Shown: in pieces, positions 15,910-25,549 of the stretch
Layout of the letters: every line of letters starts with the position of its first letter
How positions within the stretch are numbered: the stretch's first letter is position 1
From: an uncultured Selenomonadales bacterium
GTDB taxonomy: Bacteria; Bacillota; Negativicutes; Selenomonadales; Selenomonadaceae
Direction: 5' to 3'
NCBI GenBank assembly: GCA_900315155.1
Contig: OMYB01000001.1
Span: 124,001 to 188,000, forward strand
DNA: 64,000 bases
Made by a program: the position numbers and the translations under genes
The notes under the pieces: generated by a model
What the model was told of the DNA's origin: nothing
The model's input: the letters and a program-made list of their open reading frames with translations, nothing else
The model's database searches: none

Positions 15910-17160
15910 TCAGCAGACATTTTCCTTCTTCCAGTCGCGAAAAATTTTCACCTGCTCGGAGAAGATCCACTGTCCGACCTCCGGGCCACGCAGCCCGGGC
16001 GGTGCCTCACGACCAGAAACCCGCAGCAGCGGGATAATCTCCTCCGCACGTTCCAGATAATACGGCAAGCTGTGATGGTCCGCGCGGATGATTGCCAGGA
16101 AATCGGACACAGGAAGCACGTTCGCCTGTTTCTGCATCGCAACAAGCAAAGCCGTAATCTTTCCAGGCTTTGTGAGACGCGGCGCCCTCATATGTTCCCG
16201 GATGACAAAGGATGCCGCCTGCACCCACTGGTGCGGCATCGTCATGCGCTGATTCCATGTACGCAGGACATCCAGGCCACGCACCTCATGGCCATAATGA
16301 TGCGGGAGCATGCTCTCAGGCGTCGTTCCTTTTCCGAGGTCATGCGCGAGTGCTGCGAACCGTGCGGTAAGGGAGTCCGTATCCCGTGCAACGGTATCCA
16401 CGACAAACATGCTGTGCTCCCAGGCATCTCCCTCCGGATGAAACGCTTCCGGCTGCGTCTTGCCGATCAGTGCGGCGAGTTCCGGAAACGGTGCATCCAG
16501 GACATCTGCTTTCTCCAGTGCACGGAAAAACACCGATGGCTTTGGCGTTCTCAGTGCCCGCGTAAGCTCACCGAGCAGGCGCTCCTGCGGTTCGTCTGCC
16601 AGTTCTTCGCGGCAGGCATGCATATAGCCATACGTCTCCTCCGTGATGGTAAAACCGAAGGCAGCGGACTGCCGCGCGGCGCGCAGCGCACGCACAGGGT
16701 CCTCCGTAAAATGCGCGGAAACGGCACGGATCCTGTGCTGTGCGATGTCCTCCTGCCCGCCAAACGGATCAATCAGGGTCTTCGCCTGCCCGTCTTCCGT
16801 CAGTTCTGCGGCAATCGCATTCATCGTCGTATCGCGGCGCCAGAGGTCCTCCTCCACGGTTACGGCAGGCGTGTATTCCGTAACAAAACCCGTATATCCG
16901 CTTCCCGTCTTGCGTTCCTTCCGCGCAAAGGCCACCTCTGAGCTCTCTCCCGCTATCGAGAGGAGATAAACTGGAAAGCTGTTGCCGACTTTCTGCGCAT
17001 CAGGGAACATCCCGCAGAAATCCATTTCGGACAGACCCGACACCATATAGTCTTTATCGTGCGGCTTTACACCGCGCAACCGATCGCGGACCCATCCGCC
17101 AACGATAAACGCCCTGCCGCCAAGTTCACGCACCTTTTGGGCAAATTCGGCTTCCGTCAA
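15910..17160 (-). CDS. cca: CCA tRNA nucleotidyltransferase with HD domain
   Basis: The product is 416 residues. The N-terminal class II nucleotidyltransferase fold shows FIVGGWVRDRLRG and the catalytic HDKDYMVSG, followed by RRDTTMNAIA and the EDPVRALRAAR neck. A C-terminal HD phosphohydrolase domain (HDLGKGTTP) makes it like the multifunctional E. coli-type enzyme, which adds and repairs the 3' CCA of tRNAs. Whether this HD domain has phosphatase activity is not shown by sequence. It is transcribed away from the thrB-hom operon terminus. Confidence 0.9.
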   Translation of the reverse strand: MTEAEFAQKVRELGGRAFIVGGWVRDRLRGVKPHDKDYMVSGLSEMDFCGMFPDAQKVGNSFPVYLLSIAGESSEVAFARKERKTGSGYTGFVTEYTPAVTVEEDLWRRDTTMNAIAAELTEDGQAKTLIDPFGGQEDIAQHRIRAVSAHFTEDPVRALRAARQSAAFGFTITEETYGYMHACREELADEPQERLLGELTRALRTPKPSVFFRALEKADVLDAPFPELAALIGKTQPEAFHPEGDAWEHSMFVVDTVARDTDSLTARFAALAHDLGKGTTPESMLPHHYGHEVRGLDVLRTWNQRMTMPHQWVQAASFVIREHMRAPRLTKPGKITALLVAMQKQANVLPVSDFLAIIRADHHSLPYYLERAEEIIPLLRVSGREAPPGLRGPEVGQWIFSEQVKIFRDWKKENVC

Positions 17161-17224
17161 ACAATCTCCTCCCCCTCGGCAAAAAAACTACCCTCTTTGC
17201 CTATGCAAGAGGGCAGCAGGGATA

Positions 17225-18151
17225 TTATTCGTGGTTAATGATATGGGCACCGCGGCGGTCGAGGTCGAGCACGAGAACCCGGGAGCGGACACAGTGGTTC
17301 GCAAACGTTACACGCATGCTCTCGCCTACGCGGTGAGCGAGGTCATCATCATTCGGGGTAAATGCGAGAAGGCAGGGGCCTGCACCAGACAGGCATGCGC
17401 CATACGCACCAGCTTTTTTTGCCGCCGCGAACACATCCTCCATACCGGGAATCAGGGACGCCCGGTATGGCTGATGCAGGCGGTCATCCAAAGCGTAGGG
17501 AAGCATCCTCTCGTTTCCTCTGCACAGGCAAGCCACCAGCATCGAAGCACGCCCGATGTTGAAGATGGCATCCTCACGGGAAACCTGCTGCGGAAGCACT
17601 GCTCTTGCTTTGCGTGTCGGCAGTGGGAAATTAGGAACAGCTACGACGTATTTCATGTTGTTCTTCGGCATGAACGCATAGCATTCCACCCGTTCCTTAT
17701 TCATGAGGCTGACCGTGAACCCACCGAAAACGGCGGGAGCAACATTGTCCGGATGCCCTTCGATAGCCGTTGCCAGCTCCAGGAGCTCATGACGGTTATA
17801 GCTGTTGCCGATAATCGTATTCGCCGCTTTCAGGCCCGCAACGATAGCTGCTGCACTGCTGCCGAGGCCGCGCGACAAAGGCACGTGGTTTTCCATGCGT
17901 AGGATACCGCCCTTAAAGGTCGTATCCCCTGCCTTATCCAGCAAGTAACGCACAGACTTCCAAACGATATTACGCTCATCCTTTGGGATGAAATCCGCAC
18001 CTTCCCCCTCGATGCTAATCTGTACGCCCGGCCGATCCGTCAGCGTCAACGTCAGATCATTATAGATCGTGCACGCTAAGCCGAGCGTATCAAACCCGGC
18101 ACCGCAATTGGCACTGGTTCCAGGAACGCGGACATGGATAGTTTTTTGCAT
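17225..18151 (-). CDS. thrB: homoserine kinase
   Basis: The product is 308 residues of the GHMP kinase family: VPGTSANCGAGFDTLG at the N-terminus, the ATP-binding PLSRGLGSSAAAIVAG, and GACLSGAGPCLLAF near the C-terminus. It phosphorylates L-homoserine on the way to threonine. The ATG at 18151 starts four bases after the hom stop, so the two are tightly coupled. A longer in-frame upstream reading is only hom in another frame. Confidence 0.96.
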   Translation of the reverse strand: MQKTIHVRVPGTSANCGAGFDTLGLACTIYNDLTLTLTDRPGVQISIEGEGADFIPKDERNIVWKSVRYLLDKAGDTTFKGGILRMENHVPLSRGLGSSAAAIVAGLKAANTIIGNSYNRHELLELATAIEGHPDNVAPAVFGGFTVSLMNKERVECYAFMPKNNMKYVVAVPNFPLPTRKARAVLPQQVSREDAIFNIGRASMLVACLCRGNERMLPYALDDRLHQPYRASLIPGMEDVFAAAKKAGAYGACLSGAGPCLLAFTPNDDDLAHRVGESMRVTFANHCVRSRVLVLDLDRRGAHIINHE

Positions 18152-18155
18152 GAGA

Positions 18156-19454
18156 TTACTGGTCCTCCCCGTTTTCGACACGGATGATATTACGAACCTC
18201 GTCGACGACCGGGAGATTCTCGATAGTATGGATTGCCTGCTGCATCTTCGCATGCTGAATCGTATGCGTGATGGCAACGATTTCCGCATGATCGACAACA
18301 TTGCGGCTGGTCTGGATGACCGAGTTCAGGCTGACGCCGGCATCGCCGAAAGCTGTCGCAATGGCGGCGAGGACGCCCGGTTCATCATCGACAAGCAGGC
18401 GCACATAGTAGGACGAGCTGGTCTTCTCGATGGGGCAGACCGGCTTATCCTCATAGCACGTACATCCAGTCGACGTAACGCGGTCATGGCAGATATCGCT
18501 CGCGGCCCGCATGATATCCGCAACGACCGCAGAGGCCGTTGGCAGCGAACCAGCGCCCTGCCCATAGAACATAGCATCCCCAATGGCATTGCCGTGTACG
18601 AAAATGGCATTGTAGACGCCATTCACGGATGCGAGCGGGTGGTCTTTCGGCAGAAATACCGGATGGACGCGTACGTTGATGCCATCTTCCGTGTCTTTGC
18701 CGACAGCAAGAAGTTTCACGACATAGCCGAGATTCTTCGCATATGCGATATCATCCGGCGTAATCTTCGTGATACCCTCGACGGATACATCCTCCAGCTT
18801 CACACGCGAATTAAAAGCAATGGAGCTCAGGATAACTGCCTTGCGCGCTGCATCGAGACCACCGACATCTGCCGTCGGGTCAGCCTCAGCGTAGCCTTTC
18901 TGCTGCGCCTCGCGGAGGACGCTATCATAGTCGCTGCCACAATCGGACATTTTCGTGAGCATATAGTTCGTCGTACCATTGACGATACCCATGATTTCCG
19001 TAATGCGGTTTGCCGTGAGGCACTCCTTGAGCGGCGTGATGATAGGAATGCCGCCGCCCACGCTTGCCTCAAAGAAAATCTCCGTATGGTGGGCTGCAGC
19101 CATAGCGAAAAGGTCATGGCCGTACTGGGCGATGACGTCCTTATTTGCCGTGACAACAGCCTTGCCCGCCTCGAGCGCCTGCAGCATATATTCTTTTGCC
19201 GGATGGACACCGCCGAGCAGTTCTACGACGATGTCGATTTCCGGATCGTTCAGGATATCCTCGAACCGATCCGTCAAAACGGCCTGCTCAAAGCCAGGAC
19301 GTACCTTCCTGGTATTGCGTACTAAAACCTTGCGGATCTCGATCGGTGTGCCGACACGCTCGATGATTTCCTTGCGGTTGAGCTCAAGAACTTTCGCCGT
19401 TCCCGAGCCGACAGTACCGGCTCCCAGGAGACCGATACGGATTCCTTCTTTCAT
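18156..19454 (-). CDS. hom: homoserine dehydrogenase
   Basis: The product is 432 residues: NAD(P)-binding IGLLGAGTVGSG, catalytic-domain signature GIVNGTTNYMLTKM, the QQKGYAEADPTADVGG block, and a C-terminal ACT domain (YYVRLLVDDEPGVLAAIA) expected to bind threonine for feedback inhibition. The ATG at 19454 has a strong AAGGAGGTG site. It sits between the ACT-domain protein and thrB in one minus-strand operon for threonine/methionine biosynthesis. Confidence 0.96.
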   Translation of the reverse strand: MKEGIRIGLLGAGTVGSGTAKVLELNRKEIIERVGTPIEIRKVLVRNTRKVRPGFEQAVLTDRFEDILNDPEIDIVVELLGGVHPAKEYMLQALEAGKAVVTANKDVIAQYGHDLFAMAAAHHTEIFFEASVGGGIPIITPLKECLTANRITEIMGIVNGTTNYMLTKMSDCGSDYDSVLREAQQKGYAEADPTADVGGLDAARKAVILSSIAFNSRVKLEDVSVEGITKITPDDIAYAKNLGYVVKLLAVGKDTEDGINVRVHPVFLPKDHPLASVNGVYNAIFVHGNAIGDAMFYGQGAGSLPTASAVVADIMRAASDICHDRVTSTGCTCYEDKPVCPIEKTSSSYYVRLLVDDEPGVLAAIATAFGDAGVSLNSVIQTSRNVVDHAEIVAITHTIQHAKMQQAIHTIENLPVVDEVRNIIRVENGEDQ

Positions 19455-19473
19455 GCGGCACACCTCCTTTGCG

Positions 19474-19941
19474 TCAAGCCTGACCGAGAACTTCAAGACG
19501 TTTTACGCCATCGACCATGCGAAGCTTATCGAGCAGAGCCTCGAGGTCGATGGTGAGGTTGACCGTTTCAATGGAGACCGTCGCATTCGCAACGCCCTGC
19601 AGAGGAATGCCCTGGTTGATCGTCATGACGCTGCCGCCATCAGAAGAAATCGTGTTGAGCACGTTCGAAAGGACACCTTTCTTATGCTCGAGCAGGAACG
19701 TCAGCGTAACGATCTTGTTCTTGCTTGCCTCATAGAACGGGAACACGTAGTCCTTATACTTATAATACGCGCTGCGGGAGAGCTCCATACGCTCAACCGC
19801 TTCGTTGATCGTGCGCGCATCGCCGCGTTTCAGCATCTCTTTGACGCGAATCGTCTTCTTGATTGCCTCCGGCAGGATTTCCTCGCGCACGAGGAAGAAG
19901 CCATTACGATGTTCATTTTCCATAGTTTCCATATTTTCCAT
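19474..19941 (-). CDS. ACT domain-containing protein (PheB/UPF0735-like)
   Basis: The product is 155 residues. An N-terminal helical segment carries EAVERMELSRSAYYKYKDYVFPF. A C-terminal ACT domain follows (LTFLLEHKKGVLSNVLNTIS) with the glycine-asparagine turn SSDGGSVMTINQ. This order is typical of the UPF0735/PheB group found beside hom and thrB in Firmicutes. A small-molecule sensing role in amino-acid biosynthesis is presumed. The ATG at 19941 follows GGAGGC; an upstream in-frame ATG lacks a ribosome-binding site. It is first in the ACT-hom-thrB operon. Confidence 0.85.
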   Translation of the reverse strand: MENMETMENEHRNGFFLVREEILPEAIKKTIRVKEMLKRGDARTINEAVERMELSRSAYYKYKDYVFPFYEASKNKIVTLTFLLEHKKGVLSNVLNTISSDGGSVMTINQGIPLQGVANATVSIETVNLTIDLEALLDKLRMVDGVKRLEVLGQA

Positions 19942-20134
19942 GTTATTTGCGCCTCCAATGGATACAAATCTACTTATGGAAGATAGTATAACACATCTTA
20001 TGGACAAAATCCACTGTTTCTTCTACTTTTTTTGAGAGATTTTTTACAAATTTTTACAAGCTTATATCAAACGGCCTGTTTTCTGTATCTCATGCACGAT
20101 GGAGAAATACGAATTTCCTATGTTCCTTTGTATC

Positions 20135-20164
20135 TTGCGACTGGCTTGACGGTTTTGCTACAAT
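20135..20164 (+). promoter_or_regulatory. possible promoter of the zinc-binding lipoprotein gene
   Basis: TTGCGA (20135-20140) and TACAAT (20159-20164) are 18 bases apart, 43 bases before the start codon. No clear Zur or MntR palindrome was recognised. Confidence 0.4.
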
Positions 20165-20206
20165 AGGAATGGACAACTTGGATCATGAATAAAAGGAGGA
20201 TTCCCT

Positions 20207-21121
20207 TTGAACCTGAAACGATTCCTCGCTCTTGTACTCTCGCTCTGCCTGATTTTTGCCCTGGCAGGCTGCCAGGGGCAAAGCGGCACAGCAAAGAACG
20301 GCCACGATGGAAAATTCCACATTGTAACCTCGTTCTATCCTATGTACATTGACGTCATCAATATTGCGGGCGGCATAGATGGTGTCGAGGTCACGAACCT
20401 CACCGAGCCTCAGACAGGCTGCCTGCATGACTACCAGCTCACGACAGAAAATATGAAGACGCTGGAAACAGCGGATGCCTTCGTCATCAACGGCTCCGGT
20501 ATGGAACAGTTCCTCGACAAAGCCATGAAGACCCAGCCGAAACTCAAGGTCATCGATGCATCGAAAACCGATGACATCAACCTCATCAAGGATCCGGACG
20601 GCGAAGGCAACCCGCACGTCTGGCTCAGCGTCACTTACACCATCTGCCAGGTCAAGGCAATCACGGCCCAGCTCTGCGATACGGATCCGGAGCACGCGGA
20701 TGCCTATCGGAAAAATGCGCTGGACTACCTCACGAAGCTCGAGGCTCTGCGCGATGAGATGCACGCGAACCTGGACGACCTGCCGCACAAGGATATCGTG
20801 ACGTTCCACGAAGCCTTCCCGTACCTCGCGAAGCAGTTCCACCTGAACCTCGTCGGCGTCATCGAGCGGGAGCCTGGCACAGAGCCCACGCCACAGGAGC
20901 TCGAAGAAACGATTGAGCAGGTAAAGGAACTCCCAGTCAAGGTCCTGTTCACTGAGCCTCAATACTCACCGGCCGCCGCGGAGACCATTGCCCATGAGAC
21001 CGGCGCGAGCATCTATACCCTCGACCCCATCGTAACCGGCGAGGCCACGCCCGAAGCCAAAGACGACTACCTCAACAAGATGCGGCAAAACATGAAGACG
21101 TTAAAAGAAGCACTGCAATAA
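20207..21121 (+). CDS. metal ABC transporter substrate-binding lipoprotein (ZnuA/TroA family)
   Basis: The product is 304 residues with a lipoprotein signal ending LAGC, then the cluster A-I fold: TSFYPMYIDVINI, HDYQLTTENMKTLETAD (first metal histidine), GEGNPHVWLS (second), TFHEAFPYLAKQF (third) and TEPQYSP. It presumably binds zinc or manganese at the membrane surface. Translation starts at TTG with AAAAGGAGG. No permease or ATPase gene adjoins it, so it would need a transporter encoded elsewhere. A strong terminator follows. Confidence 0.9.
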   Translation: MNLKRFLALVLSLCLIFALAGCQGQSGTAKNGHDGKFHIVTSFYPMYIDVINIAGGIDGVEVTNLTEPQTGCLHDYQLTTENMKTLETADAFVINGSGMEQFLDKAMKTQPKLKVIDASKTDDINLIKDPDGEGNPHVWLSVTYTICQVKAITAQLCDTDPEHADAYRKNALDYLTKLEALRDEMHANLDDLPHKDIVTFHEAFPYLAKQFHLNLVGVIEREPGTEPTPQELEETIEQVKELPVKVLFTEPQYSPAAAETIAHETGASIYTLDPIVTGEATPEAKDDYLNKMRQNMKTLKEALQ

Positions 21122-21140
21122 CGAACGTCAAAAACGCAGA

Positions 21141-21184
21141 AAAACTCCCCTGCCATGGAATCCTCCATAGCGGGGGAGTTTTTT
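21141..21184. terminator. rho-independent terminator
   Basis: A 10-bp outer stem (AAAACTCCCC at 21141 with its complement ending near 21182), an imperfect inner stem and a run of T. It serves the zinc-binding lipoprotein gene and, on the other strand, the DUF5662 gene. Confidence 0.85.
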
Positions 21185-21845
21185 ACCCGATTTTCCCGAC
21201 ACATTGTTCATACCATTTCTTCGTCTCGGCTGGGCGCAGGGCATCGAGCCGGTTCTCCGCCGCGATGCGCCGCAGCGTGCCCTCGACGAAATCCTTCATG
21301 GGCTCCGTCATGGCGACGCCGCGCGCACGTTTCGCCTGCCACCAGTCATATTCTTTCTGGTATGTGAACGCACCCCGCAGATAGGCATGCCCCGCTCCCA
21401 GGAAATCGCAGAGCATCTCTACCGCATATGGATATGGCATATCGATGGGATGAACGCCCCGGTCAAAATCATCATGCCAAGCCTCGTAATGATGCAGGTT
21501 CCGGCCATGATGGTGAATCCACGCCATGGAAAAGCCGTGGTTTTGTACCTTACAGCTCAGGATTGGCGAGTATCGGCCACAGTAATAGCGCACCCCTTCC
21601 CAGAATTCCAACCGGGAGAATTTCGACCAATCGTGCATAAACCCCTGCCAGGGAATCCCAGCCGTAACACAGTAACGGAACACCCAGAACTTATGCCGCA
21701 GGATCGTCCAGGTATGACCGGTCAGTCTCTGCCAAAAATTCAGGGCGTGATTCCTTCGGATCGCATCTTCAGCGATGGCCTGGAGCTGCTGCCGCGTCTC
21801 CTCATCCAATTCATCGCCCGGTTTTCGGTCCCTCCTTTTTGTCAT
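21183..21845 (-). CDS. DUF5662 family protein
   Basis: The product is 220 residues. It is rich in His/Trp/Tyr, with HTWTILRHKFWVFRYCV, MHDWSKFSRLEFWEGVRYY and MAWIHHHGRNLHH. The HDxSKF pattern resembles DUF5662, a family without known function but with metal-site-like histidines. Its ATG overlaps the end of the sensor kinase (ATGA), so both are translated from one message. No membrane segment is evident. Confidence 0.75.
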   Translation of the reverse strand: MTKRRDRKPGDELDEETRQQLQAIAEDAIRRNHALNFWQRLTGHTWTILRHKFWVFRYCVTAGIPWQGFMHDWSKFSRLEFWEGVRYYCGRYSPILSCKVQNHGFSMAWIHHHGRNLHHYEAWHDDFDRGVHPIDMPYPYAVEMLCDFLGAGHAYLRGAFTYQKEYDWWQAKRARGVAMTEPMKDFVEGTLRRIAAENRLDALRPAETKKWYEQCVGKIG

Positions 21846-23884
21846 GACGGCTCTCCTTCTCCGGCATCTTGTTTCGGGAATCGATGACGGTATTTCGTAA
21901 TCAGCTGTTTGAGCGTCTTACAGATCTGCTTGATATCCAGCGGTTTCGTCAAATGGGCATTCATGCCCGCATCACGGGAACGCTTCTGATCCTCCGGGAA
22001 AGCATTGGCGGAGAGCGCCACAATCGGCACCCAGGCAGCATCGGCACGCGGCAGCGCGCGAATGGCCCTTGACGCTGCCAGGCCATCCATAACCGGCATG
22101 CGGATATCCATGAGAATGGCATCGTAAAAGCCCTTGGGCGAGCGTTCTATCGCCTCTACGCCTTGTTTGCCGTCATCTGCCGTATCCACGTGAACGCCGT
22201 ACATGTTCAGCATGGTCGAAGCGATTTCCTGATTCAGGGCATTATCCTCGCAAAGCAGAACACGCGCATCCTGCAGGATGGTTTCCTCGTACGTCCCTTC
22301 TTCTTTTTTCGGTTCAGCAGGCTTCGAGGCGGTCTCCACGGGGATACCAACCGTAAAGCAGGTTCCCTTGCCGACTTCGCTCTCACACGAGATTGCCCCG
22401 TGGAACAGCTGCACCAGGCCTTTGACAATGGCAAGGCCGATCCCCGTGCCGTTCTCCGTGGGATGTTCCTGCTCAAAGGCATTGTACATCTTCGGCAGGA
22501 ACTCCTGTGTCATACCGATACCCGTATCGCGCACCTGAAACTCCACCCAGACCTGTTTGGTATTGAGCCGCTTGGTGACATGCCCGCTCAGCGTGACGAA
22601 TTGTCCTTTCGGCGTAAATTTCACCGCATTCGACAGCAGGTTCATCAAAATCTTATTCAGGCGCACAGGGTCGAGGCGAAACGCCCCGATTGGGCCGAAA
22701 TCCAGGTCGACACGGAAAATGACCCCTTTGCTCTCCGCATTCTCTTTGATGGTCGAGATCAGCGAATCACAGAAATGCTGCGTATCGACCGTCACGAGTT
22801 CCAGTTTCTTCTTCCCGTTTGCGAGGCGGGAAATATCGAGCGTATCGTTGATAAGGCTGAGCAGGATTTCCCCGGACTGGCGGATCTTTTGCAGGTAAGG
22901 GCGCATCTTATCCGCGCGGGTCTCACGCAGGGCGAGATCCGCAAAGCCCAGCACGGCATTCATCGGTGTGCGCATGTCATGGCTGATATTCGCAAAAAAC
23001 ATCCGCTCCGACTGGTTCGCTTTCTCCAGCGAGTCCAGACTGGCCTTCAGCTGCTCATTCAGTTCCAGGATCTTACGGTGCTGACGCCTGTCTACCGTCA
23101 CATCCTCAAAGGTACCCGCGAGCCCAACGATGTGGCGGTCTTTATCATAGATCGGACTTTTCGATGCCACGATATCGCGCATTTCCCCATGGCTCATGCA
23201 CTGCCCGAGCACGCGCTGCGTCCGCTTTCCCGTCTGCAGCACACGCAGCTCATCCTGCCAGTACGGGTCGTTATCCTTGTGCCAGCCCATTTCCTCATCG
23301 GTCTTGCCGATGATCACGGATTCACTGGGGAAGCCATAATAATCGAGAAATGCCTTGTTCGCTCCGAGGAAACGGCGCTCTTTGTCTTTCCAGAACACCG
23401 CCGTGCAAATGGCATCGAGGATGTCGAGGACCTGCTGATCCATATTCTCGACGGCATCGCGGTTCGCCCGCATCTGGGTCGTCTCTTTCGTCGTATCCGT
23501 CAGGATAATGTGGGCCAGCGTTTTCCCACTCGGTCCGACACTGGCTGCCACCGTCCCAAAAATCCATTTCCAAGACCCTTTCGCGTCGTCAGCCTCACCA
23601 GTGCCCCGAGTCCGCGGGCGCCGGCACTCGAAATGCGTCTGCTCCCCCAAATGCTCAAAGGCATACCGCACCGTCATCTTGACGCGGTTCACATCATCCG
23701 CGTAGATAATGCGCTGAATCGGCTGCCGATAATATCGTAAAGCCTGCTCCCTCGTCATGTGATGGGAGCGGCACACGCCCTCAGATACCTCAACCACCCG
23801 CATCCAATCCCCATGCTGCTCTGCGCACAGGACGGAAAGCGGACTATCATGCATCGCCGGAACCATGCCGGAATATATCCCCAC
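21842..23884 (-). CDS. hybrid sensor histidine kinase with PAS domains and C-terminal receiver
   Basis: The product is about 680 residues. Two PAS-like segments come first; the second reads ILDAICTAVFWKDKERRFLG. A short coiled coil precedes the H-box FFANISHDMRTPMNAVLGF, then the ATPase boxes MNLLSNAVKFTPKG, VRDTGIGM and NGTGIGLAIVKGL. A receiver ends the chain, with the phospho-acceptor Asp in ILMDIRMPVMDG. There is no transmembrane region, so it senses a cytoplasmic signal. The GTG at 23884 is preferred because AAAGGAGG lies eight bases upstream; the ATG at 23917 precedes that site. No cognate output regulator is adjacent. Confidence 0.9.
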   Translation of the reverse strand: MGIYSGMVPAMHDSPLSVLCAEQHGDWMRVVEVSEGVCRSHHMTREQALRYYRQPIQRIIYADDVNRVKMTVRYAFEHLGEQTHFECRRPRTRGTGEADDAKGSWKWIFGTVAASVGPSGKTLAHIILTDTTKETTQMRANRDAVENMDQQVLDILDAICTAVFWKDKERRFLGANKAFLDYYGFPSESVIIGKTDEEMGWHKDNDPYWQDELRVLQTGKRTQRVLGQCMSHGEMRDIVASKSPIYDKDRHIVGLAGTFEDVTVDRRQHRKILELNEQLKASLDSLEKANQSERMFFANISHDMRTPMNAVLGFADLALRETRADKMRPYLQKIRQSGEILLSLINDTLDISRLANGKKKLELVTVDTQHFCDSLISTIKENAESKGVIFRVDLDFGPIGAFRLDPVRLNKILMNLLSNAVKFTPKGQFVTLSGHVTKRLNTKQVWVEFQVRDTGIGMTQEFLPKMYNAFEQEHPTENGTGIGLAIVKGLVQLFHGAISCESEVGKGTCFTVGIPVETASKPAEPKKEEGTYEETILQDARVLLCEDNALNQEIASTMLNMYGVHVDTADDGKQGVEAIERSPKGFYDAILMDIRMPVMDGLAASRAIRALPRADAAWVPIVALSANAFPEDQKRSRDAGMNAHLTKPLDIKQICKTLKQLITKYRHRFPKQDAGEGEPS

Positions 23885-24062
23885 GGAACCGCCTCCTTTT
23901 CCCCTTATTCTTCCCATTATGACTCAATTATACCTTAATTCGGCGAAATCTTCCATACAGGAAATGCAGGATGCAACGGATTTGACAGAAAATAAAGGAT
24001 TTCTATGGAATTTAGCGAATATAGCAGGTATCAAAGAAAATACTCTCAAGGGAGATGGCAAT

Positions 24063-25346
24063 ATGAACAAGAAACAGCTTTTGAACCGGCTCGCAGGATT
24101 TGATCCTGCCCTCTATGACATCATGGCCGATGAAATTTCGCGCCAGTCGGATACCCTATCGTTCATTCCTACGGCAAACGCCGCCTCACCTTTCAGCTCC
24201 TACCTGAAAGGCAGCGTACTCGGCAACGAAATCGTCGACCACCACACGGAGCATAACCACACGCGCCTCGAGGAAATGGCCTGCAGCCGCGCTGCAGAAC
24301 TCTTTGGCGCCGACCATGCTATCGTACGACTCGGCAGTCTTGCAACGGCTTCGCGTGTCGTACTCTTCGCTCTGGCGGAGAAAGGGGACACGATTCTTTC
24401 GTTCAACGGGCGCAAGAAAGAATACTGCTCTGGCGACCGTCTCGATTTCCATTGGGTGAACTTCAGCATTTCCCCGGACAAGGAAGCCCTCGACCTCGAT
24501 GCCGTGGATTTCCTCGCGAAGGAATGCAGGCCAAAAGTCGTCATCTATTCTCCGGTCAACAATCCGCACAACATCGACTATGTCCGTCTCGAGCAGATTG
24601 CGCATCATGTCGGTGCGACGCTCTGGGTCGACCTCGGACAGGATGCCGGTCTCATCGCGGCAGGCGTCATCCCCTCTCCGGTTCCGTATGCCGATGTCGT
24701 CACATTCCCGGCATACGTCCTCCACGGCCCGCAGAACGGCGTCATCCTCTGCCGCAACACCTATGCGGAAAAACTCGTCGAGACGGTCCATGCAACGGGT
24801 CATTCCTCGCTGAAAAAGAATGTCCTCGCTGCACTCGCCATCACATTCCGCGAAGCAAAAACGCCGGAATTCCGCGCTTATGGCGAACAGGTCCTCGCGA
24901 ATGCCAAGGCGCTCGAAAAAGGCCTGCAGGCTGAGGGCATCCATTGCAACGGCGCACCGACGCAGAACCACCTCGTCCTCGCCCGGCTGCCGGAGGGCAG
25001 GAACGCGGAAGACGTCACCCGTCTCTGCGCCGATGCCGACATCCTCGTCAAAGGCGAGAACCTCCTCACATCGGATCCCGATGTGACAACTCCCATCCTG
25101 CGTCTCTCCACACTCGACCCGACGACGCGTTCGCTGAAGGAAGAAGACATGGAAAAAATGGGGCATATCATTGGACGCCTGCTCAACGGTACCGGCGACC
25201 AGACCTCGGCCAAGGAAGCGAAAGCGGAGGTCAAGCGCATCATCGGCGGCCTGCCCCTCTTCTCCGAAGAATGGCTCCCCGACAGTGAAGTCAGCCGCAG
25301 CTCCGACAGCGATAACCTCTCGTACATGATGAATTGGAACATGTAA
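24063..25346 (+). CDS. serine hydroxymethyltransferase-like protein lacking the PLP lysine
   Basis: The product is 427 residues with a fold-type I PLP-enzyme outline. The SHMT landmarks NIDYVRLEQIAHHVGATLWVD, AGLIAAGVIPSPVPYADVVT and HGPQNGVILC are all recognisable. In true SHMT the segment after DVVT contains THKTLRGP, whose lysine forms the Schiff base. Here it reads FPAYVLHGP, so that lysine is tyrosine. The VDMAH segment is VDLGQ, and the substrate loop with YYGG is also missing. The start at 24063 follows AGGGAGA. The gene is divergent from the sensor kinase. It may be a non-catalytic or lysine-independent PLP protein; it is not a safe glyA call. Confidence 0.8.
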   Translation: MNKKQLLNRLAGFDPALYDIMADEISRQSDTLSFIPTANAASPFSSYLKGSVLGNEIVDHHTEHNHTRLEEMACSRAAELFGADHAIVRLGSLATASRVVLFALAEKGDTILSFNGRKKEYCSGDRLDFHWVNFSISPDKEALDLDAVDFLAKECRPKVVIYSPVNNPHNIDYVRLEQIAHHVGATLWVDLGQDAGLIAAGVIPSPVPYADVVTFPAYVLHGPQNGVILCRNTYAEKLVETVHATGHSSLKKNVLAALAITFREAKTPEFRAYGEQVLANAKALEKGLQAEGIHCNGAPTQNHLVLARLPEGRNAEDVTRLCADADILVKGENLLTSDPDVTTPILRLSTLDPTTRSLKEEDMEKMGHIIGRLLNGTGDQTSAKEAKAEVKRIIGGLPLFSEEWLPDSEVSRSSDSDNLSYMMNWNM

Positions 25347-25392
25347 GCTGTATTTCCCATCCGATAGAGCAGAAACCTGTGGAACCTGCCAC

Positions 25393-25434
25393 AAAAAGGC
25401 TCCCGGCACCATCTCCGGTGCCGGGAGCCTTTTT
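25393..25434. terminator. bidirectional terminator
   Basis: A perfect 18-bp stem (25393-25410 with 25417-25434), GC-rich core with A and T flanks. It lies between the SHMT-like gene and the convergent gene at 25550. Confidence 0.92.
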
Positions 25435-25549
25435 CTTCTTTTAAATGACGAGAATGTGGTAAAGTCGCCGAGAAAACCGACCGTGAGCAGCAGCTTCCAA
25501 GGTCCTGCCACGAAATGCTTCTCTCGTGTTTGTTTGCTGATTTCTTTTC

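Noticed and set aside
22163-23740. 525-codon open frame antisense to the sensor kinase
   Set aside because: The kinase frame has all catalytic boxes; this frame has no recognisable content.
24063-25346. glyA (true serine hydroxymethyltransferase)
   Set aside because: The PLP lysine and several active-site motifs are replaced.
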